NCBI GenBank assembly: GCA_045602885.1
Contig: JAZSCJ010000034.1
Location: forward strand, 1 to 5,016
Source: JAJPXI01 sp045602885
GTDB lineage: Bacteria; Bacillota; Clostridia; Oscillospirales; Oscillospiraceae
Direction of reading: 5' to 3'
Length of the DNA: 5,016 nt
A program made the position numbers and the translations under genes. Shown here piece after piece: positions 1 to 5,016 of this stretch. Below the pieces are notes generated by a model. That model saw only the letters and a program-made list of their open reading frames with translations. It did not search any database and was not told the DNA's origin. Numbering within the stretch: position 1 is the first letter of the stretch; each line of letters opens with the position of its first letter.

Positions 1-40
1 GAGGGTGGGGGTGTAAGGGCCCCGGGGGGCGCAAGAATGA

Positions 41-73
41 ATAAAAGAAAAACCGCCGCCCCCCCAAGGGGGG
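41..73 (-). terminator. Probable intrinsic terminator of the rlmB/ATPase-like operon
   Basis: Seen on the minus strand, starting 16 bases after the TAA stop of the membrane protein gene: a five-pair C/G stem (C60-64 with G69-73) closed by a four-base loop, then a short GC-rich stretch, then a T-rich run (TTTTTCTTTTAT, positions 52 down to 41). The T-run begins about 7 bases after the stem, which is looser than a textbook Rho-independent terminator, and the stem is short but all G:C. Position, directly after the last gene of the operon, supports the call. Read in the plus direction the same hairpin is followed only by a distant, weaker T-rich stretch (81-90), so a bidirectional role is possible but poorly supported. 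Confidence 0.6.
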
Positions 74-89
74 TAGCCACGTTTTGTTG

Positions 90-2159
90 TTAATAGCGTT
101 TGACCCAGCCGGAGATCAACAGCGTGGGGATCAGCCACATCAGCAGAAAGACCAGCAGGTTCATGACCGAAAGCGAGCCAAAGGCCATCTTCCCGGTCAG
201 ATAGAAAGCCAGAAGCAGACCGACCACCGAACCGAGGGCGGAAAGTACCGAGCTGGTCAAGGTGGCCCGGTGAAGCCGTTTGGCCCCCACAACGGTTTCG
301 GCCAGCGGGCCGATGCCCTCCCGGCAAAGCAGACAGACCAGAGGGCGGTCATGGGGCTGTTCCGGGTTGGACAGCGCATGGCGGCGGGATTGTTCGGGGA
401 ACTCCATTTTATCTGCCGGGAGCTTAAAGCGCCGATGCAGCATAGAGGGAATCAGATTGAAGTCCCGTGTGGCCAGAATGGGCGAGATCTTATTGAAGAT
501 CAGACCGCTCAAGGCAGGACGCACCGTGACATGGAGCGAGTAGTTCAGCACGAAGATGCCGGCCAGTTCGTTGTCGATGGCGCAGAACACGGCGTTTTTG
601 ACATTCAGACCCTGGGGCATGGATACCTCCATCAGCTTCATGAAAGAGGCGTTGCCCACCAATACATGCTGGTTTTGAATCACGGCGCTGGCGCCGCCCT
701 CGTAGCAGACAAGCTCGGTGGCTTTGCGGTAGATACCGCCCTGGCTGTGCAGCAGTTCGTGGAAGGTGCGTTCCAGACCGCAGCCCATGTCCCGAATCAA
801 TGTGGCGGTGAAGGAGATCACCCGTTCAATGGGGTGGTTTTGAAAGGTTTTGACGCCGTTGAGGGAAATCGAGCCGGGGGGGAACAGGTCGGTGTCGGTC
901 AGCAGAATACCGGCATCCGGCGCCTGGCGGCGGATGCCATCCCAACCGGCCAACGCAGCGCCTACACCGGCCAGACGCTGGGACAGAGAACGGTAGGGCA
1001 GAGCGAAAGCCAGCGCGCCCGAGAGCGAGGCGCAGGCGCACAGCATGGCCGAAAGGCACCAAAGGAATAGCTCGGGATGGCCCTTGCCCACCGAAGCAAT
1101 CAGCGCAAACAGCAAACAGGCCGGGATCAAAACCATGGCCATGGGACGAAACACCCGCATAGCGCCATCGTCCGATTGGATTTGGCTGCCAAAGCCGGTG
1201 GGGCTGCCCTGCCACTTGAAAAAGACCGGGCGGCCGTCCCACTTTGCCTCGTCCAAGGTGACCAGATACGGGGTTTTGGCGGCGGCCGCGATGCGGCAGG
1301 CTGAGCGCAGCGACAGCAGCTTGAGCTGTCGTCCCCATAGCCCGATGCCCAGTGCCAGCACAGAAACCAGGCTGTAGGGAAGACTTGCCTGGCGATTGCC
1401 CAGCACATTCATGGTGCAGGCATCGGCCAGGGTGACCGCGGCGGCTAGTACGGTTAGGGTATCTGCACCCAAGTGGGTTAATCCGGCCACCACCAGGTCA
1501 TAGCTTAAAATCAGAGCCAGGGCGTGCAGCGCGGCGCAGATCCAGACTTGCAGGTTGTTTGCCTGCAAAAACCCGGGCAGGGGCAACGATAGATTCAGAT
1601 AGAGCAGAGGCAGGGCCAGCAACAGAACCACCATCCTGCGCAGGTTTAAACCGCGCAGACGTTTGGTGTACTGTGCGGCAAGAGCCTGCGGCGGCGTGTC
1701 GGGAAAGGTTTTGACACGGCGCGGAAGGTGGGGACGCGTGGGCCAGAGATGGTGGGGGCGTTCCTCGTCCACGCCGGGCAGAAGGGCTTCGGCACGCAGT
1801 GCCTCCGGGTCGGGGGACTCCTCGGCAAACATGCGCGCGGCATAATCGTCGGCCTTTTTCAGCAGACGGGTCAGCGGCGCTTCCGGCTCCTCCGGCGGGG
1901 GATCGGCGGCTTGCCCTGCGGGGAATTGGATGACCTTGTCTGCGCCCTTATCCGTTTCCTTGCGCTTACCCTTGTCCGTGTCTATGTCGGAGGGGGTTGG
2001 CGCAGAGGGAGGGGAGTCCGGATTGGACGGTTTGGGGGCTTTTTTGGGCGCAGAAACCTGTTCCACCTCCTTGCGGGAGGAGGAAAACTCTGCCAAAATC
2101 TCCTCGATGGAGTAGATCTGGGCCTCGTGATCCGGTTGGTCATGCCGATTGTTTGCCAT
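90..2159 (-). CDS. Degenerate P1B-type ATPase-like membrane protein (probable pseudo-ATPase), 689 aa
   Basis: Seen: an intact frame with about 170 N-terminal cytoplasmic residues rich in Pro, Lys, Asp and Glu, then eight predicted membrane segments (about 175-195, 203-225, 232-254, 261-277, 340-357, 364-390, 632-656, 662-685) with a cytoplasmic block of about 240 residues between helices 6 and 7. This is the plan of P1B metal-transporting P-type ATPases (MA, MB, M1-M4, P/N domain, M5, M6). Degenerate motifs occur in family order. SLSGALAFALP (378-388) sits where the metal-binding CPC motif and its following Pro should be. DTDLFPPG (422-429) replaces DKTGTLT.G. VGNASFMKLMEV (501-512) resembles the nucleotide-domain VGN segment. 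TRDF (564-567) replaces TGDN. PEQSRR (588-593) replaces PEDK. REGIGPLA (613-620) replaces GDGINDAPALA. The actuator region (278-338) is short and lacks TGE. No N-terminal heavy-metal-binding domain with CxxC is present. Inference: it cannot run a normal transport cycle, so the true function is unknown. The ATG start lies 9 bases after rlmB, behind GGTGAT. Coding status is secure; the family link is likely but rests on motif reading alone. Confidence 0.8.
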   Translation of the reverse strand: MANNRHDQPDHEAQIYSIEEILAEFSSSRKEVEQVSAPKKAPKPSNPDSPPSAPTPSDIDTDKGKRKETDKGADKVIQFPAGQAADPPPEEPEAPLTRLLKKADDYAARMFAEESPDPEALRAEALLPGVDEERPHHLWPTRPHLPRRVKTFPDTPPQALAAQYTKRLRGLNLRRMVVLLLALPLLYLNLSLPLPGFLQANNLQVWICAALHALALILSYDLVVAGLTHLGADTLTVLAAAVTLADACTMNVLGNRQASLPYSLVSVLALGIGLWGRQLKLLSLRSACRIAAAAKTPYLVTLDEAKWDGRPVFFKWQGSPTGFGSQIQSDDGAMRVFRPMAMVLIPACLLFALIASVGKGHPELFLWCLSAMLCACASLSGALAFALPYRSLSQRLAGVGAALAGWDGIRRQAPDAGILLTDTDLFPPGSISLNGVKTFQNHPIERVISFTATLIRDMGCGLERTFHELLHSQGGIYRKATELVCYEGGASAVIQNQHVLVGNASFMKLMEVSMPQGLNVKNAVFCAIDNELAGIFVLNYSLHVTVRPALSGLIFNKISPILATRDFNLIPSMLHRRFKLPADKMEFPEQSRRHALSNPEQPHDRPLVCLLCREGIGPLAETVVGAKRLHRATLTSSVLSALGSVVGLLLAFYLTGKMAFGSLSVMNLLVFLLMWLIPTLLISGWVKRY

Positions 2160-2167
2160 GGTATAAA

Positions 2168-2173
2168 ATCACC
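2168..2173 (-). promoter_or_regulatory. Ribosome binding site overlapping the rlmB stop codon
   Basis: On the minus strand GGTGAT lies 8 bases before the ATG of the ATPase-like gene, and its TGA is the rlmB stop codon. GGTGAT matches the 3' part of the full Shine-Dalgarno complement AGGAGGTGAT. This fixes the ATG at 2159 as the start and suggests translational coupling, with ribosomes ending rlmB helping initiation on the next gene. The upstream AGGA part of the consensus is missing, so unaided initiation may be modest. Confidence 0.55.
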
Positions 2174-2948
2174 CGTTGAGTCGTTGGCGCACGGCTTCAT
2201 ACAGCAGAATAGCAGCCGCGGCCGAGGCGTTGAGAGAGTTCAGTTTACCGTTCATGGGGATGGAAACCTTGAAATCGCACTGTTCGGTCACCAGACGGCC
2301 CATGCCGTCACCTTCGCTGCCAATGACAATGACTGCCGGGCCCTTCAGATCGGCCTTGTACAGCGAGGTGTCGCCATCGGCGGCCGTGCCGAAAACCCAC
2401 AGTCCTTCTTTCTTCAAATCTTTCAGCAGCGTGGGGATGTTGGGCACCCGTGCCACGGGGACGTGGCTGACGGCGCCGGCCGAGGTTTTGGCCACGATGG
2501 CGGTCAGTCCGGCCGAGCGGCGCTTGGGGATGACAACGCCGTGGGCACCGGCACATTCGGCGGTGCGGATGACCGCGCCCAGATTGTGGGGGTCGCTCAG
2601 CTCGTCGCAGACCACGATGAGCGGCAGCTCGCCCTTTTCCCGGGCGGCGTTGAGAATGTCCTCCACGCTGGCGTACTCTCGCACGGCAGTCACGGCGATG
2701 ACGCCCTGATGGGAGTGGGTGATGCTGCGCTCGTCCAGCTTGCGCCGGTCGGTTTCCACCACCACAATGCCCTTGCTGCGCGCAGTGGAGGCGATGTGAC
2801 CCAGGGTGGTATCGGTTTCGCCCTTGGCCAGATAGATCTTGTCGATGGGGGTGTCGGTGCGCAGCGCTTCAATCACCGCGTTGCGCCCTTCGATGATCCC
2901 GTCGGACTCAGCTTGCGGCATGGGCGGGCGAGAGCGTCGTTCTTTCAT
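2169..2948 (-). CDS. rlmB: 23S rRNA (guanosine-2251-2'-O)-methyltransferase RlmB
   Basis: RlmB transfers a methyl group from S-adenosylmethionine to the 2'-OH of a conserved guanosine in the peptidyl-transferase P-loop of 23S rRNA, in the cytoplasm during large-subunit assembly. The 259 residues contain a small N-terminal RNA-binding domain (about 17-90, beginning GIIEGRNAVIEAL). This is followed by a SPOUT (TrmH/SpoU family) catalytic domain. Motif 1 is 122-135 (NLGAVIRTAECAGA, with the family Asn122 and Arg128). Motif 2 is 206-217 (VIVIGSEGDGMG). Motif 3 is 230-248 (IPMNGKLNSLNAS and the following Ala-rich helix), which forms the trefoil-knot cofactor site. Length is close to the E. coli enzyme (about 243 residues), with roughly ten extra charged residues at the N terminus. 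The ATG at 2948 is preferred over Met10 because a GGAAAGG-like site lies about 10 bases upstream and Met10 has none. It is first in a two-gene operon and divergent from ftsH. A close TrmH-family paralogue with another rRNA target is the main alternative, but the N-terminal domain and motif 3 favour RlmB. Confidence 0.94.
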   Translation of the reverse strand: MKERRSRPPMPQAESDGIIEGRNAVIEALRTDTPIDKIYLAKGETDTTLGHIASTARSKGIVVVETDRRKLDERSITHSHQGVIAVTAVREYASVEDILNAAREKGELPLIVVCDELSDPHNLGAVIRTAECAGAHGVVIPKRRSAGLTAIVAKTSAGAVSHVPVARVPNIPTLLKDLKKEGLWVFGTAADGDTSLYKADLKGPAVIVIGSEGDGMGRLVTEQCDFKVSIPMNGKLNSLNASAAAAILLYEAVRQRLNG

Positions 2949-2987
2949 AGTGTTTCTGCCTTTCCGATTCGATCAAATTTCGGTGAA

Positions 2988-3017
2988 ATTATATCACAGT
3001 TTCGCCATGTCTGGCAA
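2988..3017 (-). promoter_or_regulatory. Promoter of the rlmB operon (SigA-type, extended -10)
   Basis: Read on the minus strand: a -35 box TTGCCA (3017-3012, five of six matches to TTGACA), an 18-base spacer, then a perfect TATAAT (2993-2988) preceded by TGA, which makes an extended -10 (TGnTATAAT). Transcription should start near 2981, giving an untranslated leader of about 33 bases before the rlmB ATG at 2948. The assignment is from consensus match and position only. Confidence 0.72.
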
Positions 3018-3061
3018 GTCGTGTGCCGGCGCATCTTCACAGAAAGTTTACCGCTCTTTTC

Positions 3062-3090
3062 TTGCTTTTAGCAATAGGGCATGATATATT
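3062..3090 (+). promoter_or_regulatory. Promoter of ftsH (SigA-type, extended -10)
   Basis: On the plus strand: TTGCTT (3062-3067, four of six matches to TTGACA), a 17-base spacer, then TATATT (3085-3090) preceded by TGA, forming an extended -10 element. Transcription should begin near 3097, leaving a leader of about 54 bases before the TTG start. A small inverted repeat (TTGC at 3062-3065, GCAA at 3071-3074) overlaps the -35. A second -10-like TATAAG at 3108-3113 has no acceptable -35 at the right distance. No CIRCE element is visible. Confidence 0.68.
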
Positions 3091-3135
3091 AAAACACAAT
3101 GGTTTAGTATAAGATAGCTTACGATATATTCTTGC

Positions 3136-3142
3136 AAGGAGG
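3136..3142 (+). promoter_or_regulatory. Strong ribosome binding site that decides the ftsH TTG start
   Basis: AAGGAGG at 3136-3142 is followed by an 8-base spacer and then TTG at 3151. An in-frame TAG at 3115-3117 closes the frame upstream. The next in-frame ATG (3271, codon 41) lies after the first membrane helix and has no comparable site, so TTG 3151 is the start. Confidence 0.9.
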
Positions 3143-3150
3143 ATACCCGA

Positions 3151-5016
3151 TTGGACCCCAAGAAAGATAAAAACAACGACCCGAATCACAAAAAGAAACT
3201 GACGGGCTTTCTCTCCATCGTGATATGGGCGCTGGCGTTGACGGTTGTGTTCAATGCCCTGTTTTCCGGCATGAGCGCCAAGGGAGCGATAGAGATCCTG
3301 TACTCCGATTTTTACGCCGCAGTAGAGGCCGGTGCCGTAGAGCGGGTGGAGGTAAAGTCCAATCGCTTTAACTTCTATCTGCGACCCGGCTGGTCCATGA
3401 CCGAAGAGGGCGAGCTGTCCTATCAGGAGCCGTCTGAGTCCGAGCAAGCGCCGCAGCAGCCGGAGCTTCCGAGCAATCCCTTGCTGCCCGAGGAACTGTT
3501 TGCCCAGCCGGAGAAGAAGGTGGTCTATGTCACGGCCCCGCTGTCGGATGCCGAGCTGCTGCCCCTTTTGCGTGAAACCGGCGCACAATACGGCACCGAG
3601 ATCGTGGAGGAGTCCTCCTTTTTGGTGAGCCTGCTGCTCAACTATGTGCTGCCCATGGTTCTTATGGTGGGCGGGCTGATGCTGGTCTACCACTTTATGT
3701 TTAAGAAGATGGGTGGCGGCGGTGGCTTTGGCGGCATCGGCGGCGTGGGCAAGGCCAACGCCAAGGTCTATGTGGAGAAAAAGACCGGGGTTACCTTCAA
3801 GGACGTGGCCGGACAGGATGAGGCCAAGGAGTCCCTGCAGGAGATCATTGATATGCTGCACAACCCGGCCAAGTACACCGAGATCGGCGCCAAGCTGCCC
3901 AAGGGCGCGCTGCTGGTGGGCTCGCCCGGTACCGGTAAGACGCTGTTGGCCAAGGCGGTGGCCGGTGAGGCCAACGTGCCCTTCTTCTCCATCAGTGGCT
4001 CGGACTTTGTGGAAATGTTCGTGGGCGTAGGTGCCTCCCGTGTCCGTGACCTGTTTAAAGAGGCCGCCAAGATGGCCCCCTGTATTATCTTCATCGACGA
4101 GATCGACACCATCGGCAAATCCCGTGACAACCGCATGGGTGGCAACGACGAGCGGGAGCAGACCCTCAACCAGCTGCTGGCCGAGCTGGACGGCTTCGAC
4201 CCCACCAAGGGTGTCATCGTTCTGGCCGCCACCAACCGGCCCGAGGTGCTGGATAAGGCCCTGCTGCGCCCCGGCCGCTTTGACCGCCGCATTACCGTCG
4301 ATCGGCCCAATCTGGCCGGTCGTCTGGCCACGCTGCAGGTGCATACCCGAAACATTCGTCTGGCTGAGGACGTGGATCTGAACAAGATCGCCCAGGCCAC
4401 CGCCGGCTGTGTGGGTGCCGATTTGGCCAATCTGGTCAACGAGGCTGCGCTGCGTGCCGTAAGACTGGGCCGCAAGGCGGTCAATCAGAACGATCTGCTC
4501 ATCGCCTTTGAAACGGTTATCGCCGGTGCGGAAAAGAAAGGTACCGTGCTGACCGAAAAGGAAAAGCGCATGATCGCCTATCACGAGGTGGGCCACGCAC
4601 TGGTGGCCTCCAAGCAGAAGGACAACACCATGCCGGTGTCCAAGATCACCATTGTGCCCCACACCCAGGGCGCGCTGGGTTATACTCTGCACCTGCCCGA
4701 GGAGGAAAAGTTCCTCATGACCGAGCAGGATATTTTGGCCGAGATCCGCACCCTGCTGGCCGGACGTGCCGCCGAGGAAGTGGTCTTCCAGTCCAAGTCG
4801 TCCGGCGCGGCCAACGACATCGAAAAGGCCACCGAGCTTGCCCGTAAGATGGTGGCCATGTATGGTATGAGCAAAAAGTACGGCATGATGGGTCTGGCCA
4901 CGGTGCGCAGCCAGTATCTGGACGGCGGCTATGGCATGGACTGCGCACAGGAGACCTTTGCCGGGGTGGACAGCGAGATGCGTGAGATTATCGAAACCTG
5001 CCACGCCGACGCCATC
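3151..5016 (+). CDS. ftsH: ATP-dependent zinc metalloprotease FtsH (3' end beyond window)
   Basis: FtsH is a hexameric, membrane-anchored AAA+ protease that extracts and degrades damaged or unassembled membrane proteins and some short-lived cytoplasmic regulators. 622 codons are present, with no stop before the edge; the family usually runs about 610-700 residues, so only the C-terminal tail should be missing. Order seen: a Lys/Asp-rich N terminus; helix 1 (about 20-38); an extracytoplasmic domain (39-156) with a Pro/Glu/Gln-rich insert (about 84-123); helix 2 (about 157-184); a Gly-rich linker (188-200). The AAA+ domain follows, with Walker A GSPGTGKT (257-264), pore loop FVG (290-292), Walker B IIFIDE (312-317), sensor Asn362 and arginine fingers Arg376 and Arg379 in RPGRFDRR. 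The M41 protease domain has HEVGH (478-482; zinc ligands His478 and His482, catalytic Glu479) and the third ligand Asp556 in AANDIEKAT. Walker A more often reads GPPGTGKT and the zinc motif HEAGH; both changes keep the catalytic residues. The gene starts at TTG behind AAGGAGG, has its own promoter, and diverges from rlmB. Neither tilS nor hpt, the neighbours familiar from Bacillus, lies directly upstream. Confidence 0.97.
   Translation, partial: MDPKKDKNNDPNHKKKLTGFLSIVIWALALTVVFNALFSGMSAKGAIEILYSDFYAAVEAGAVERVEVKSNRFNFYLRPGWSMTEEGELSYQEPSESEQAPQQPELPSNPLLPEELFAQPEKKVVYVTAPLSDAELLPLLRETGAQYGTEIVEESSFLVSLLLNYVLPMVLMVGGLMLVYHFMFKKMGGGGGFGGIGGVGKANAKVYVEKKTGVTFKDVAGQDEAKESLQEIIDMLHNPAKYTEIGAKLPKGALLVGSPGTGKTLLAKAVAGEANVPFFSISGSDFVEMFVGVGASRVRDLFKEAAKMAPCIIFIDEIDTIGKSRDNRMGGNDEREQTLNQLLAELDGFDPTKGVIVLAATNRPEVLDKALLRPGRFDRRITVDRPNLAGRLATLQVHTRNIRLAEDVDLNKIAQATAGCVGADLANLVNEAALRAVRLGRKAVNQNDLLIAFETVIAGAEKKGTVLTEKEKRMIAYHEVGHALVASKQKDNTMPVSKITIVPHTQGALGYTLHLPEEEKFLMTEQDILAEIRTLLAGRAAEEVVFQSKSSGAANDIEKATELARKMVAMYGMSKKYGMMGLATVRSQYLDGGYGMDCAQETFAGVDSEMREIIETCHADAI

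Noticed and set aside
1..40. GC-rich left edge, including a GGGCCCCGGGGGGC stretch, as a possible second hairpin or the end of another gene
   Set aside because: Too short to show a reading frame, and the stretch lacks a following T-run on either strand; nothing definite can be supported.
84..1070. Long plus-strand open frame (328 codons) opposite the ATPase-like gene
   Set aside because: Its translation is low-complexity, rich in Gln, Gly, Arg and His with no hydrophobic core or known motif. It is an antisense shadow of a GC-rich gene whose own frame gives membrane helices and family motifs.
90..2159. Calling the ATPase-like gene a pseudogene
   Set aside because: There is no frameshift or internal stop, all eight helices are intact, and start, ribosome binding site and terminator are in place. 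Loss of catalytic motifs alone does not make it a decayed gene.
2971..2988. CtsR-like heptads (GATCAAA ... GGTGAAA) near the rlmB promoter, which could suggest heat-shock control
   Set aside because: The spacer is 4 instead of 3 bases, both halves deviate from GGTCAAA, and the site lies on the rlmB side, downstream of the -10. It is probably chance in an AT-rich stretch.
1728..3071. Plus-strand open frame of 447 codons spanning rlmB and the start of the ATPase-like gene
   Set aside because: It crosses two real minus-strand genes and their junction, gives a Gly/His/Asp-rich translation without a domain, and conflicts with the clear RlmB reading.
3037..5004. Minus-strand open frame of 655 codons opposite ftsH
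   Set aside because: The plus strand encodes unmistakable FtsH motifs along the whole length. The antisense translation is His/Gln/Gly-rich and matches nothing recognisable, as expected from reverse reading of C/G-ending codons.
1..5016. tRNA or rRNA genes, CRISPR arrays, insertion sequences or attachment sites
   Set aside because: No cloverleaf-like sequence, no regularly spaced repeats, no transposase and no terminal inverted repeats were seen. The window is almost fully occupied by three genes.

Overview
The window is GC-rich bacterial chromosome and holds three real genes arranged around one divergent promoter region. Gene content and signals fit a Gram-positive anaerobe of class Clostridia, perhaps the Oscillospirales. 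The hints are strong AGGAGG-type ribosome binding sites, a TTG start on ftsH, extended -10 promoters and a GC-rich, C/G-ending codon style. This placement is inference, not proof.

Layout. Positions 1-89 are a short GC-rich tail that includes a minus-strand hairpin/T-tract terminator (41-73). Positions 90-2159 (minus) encode a 689-residue membrane protein. It has the 8-helix layout of a P1B-type metal ATPase, but nearly every catalytic motif is degenerate. Positions 2169-2948 (minus) encode RlmB, the 23S rRNA Gm2251 2'-O-methyltransferase. Positions 2949-3150 are a divergent intergenic region with a recognisable promoter facing each way. Positions 3151-5016 (plus) encode the membrane AAA+ zinc protease FtsH. 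It starts at TTG and runs off the right edge of the window.

rlmB and the ATPase-like gene form a tight two-gene operon: the gap is 9 bases and the downstream ribosome binding site overlaps the rlmB stop codon. ftsH is transcribed the other way from its own promoter. RlmB acts in ribosome maturation and FtsH in membrane protein quality control.

The most unusual item is the membrane protein. It appears to be a catalytically dead or repurposed P-type ATPase ('pseudo-ATPase') with a long Pro/charged cytoplasmic N-terminal extension. Its frame is intact, so it looks maintained rather than decaying. Long antisense open frames opposite all three genes are judged to be by-products of the GC-rich coding sequence.
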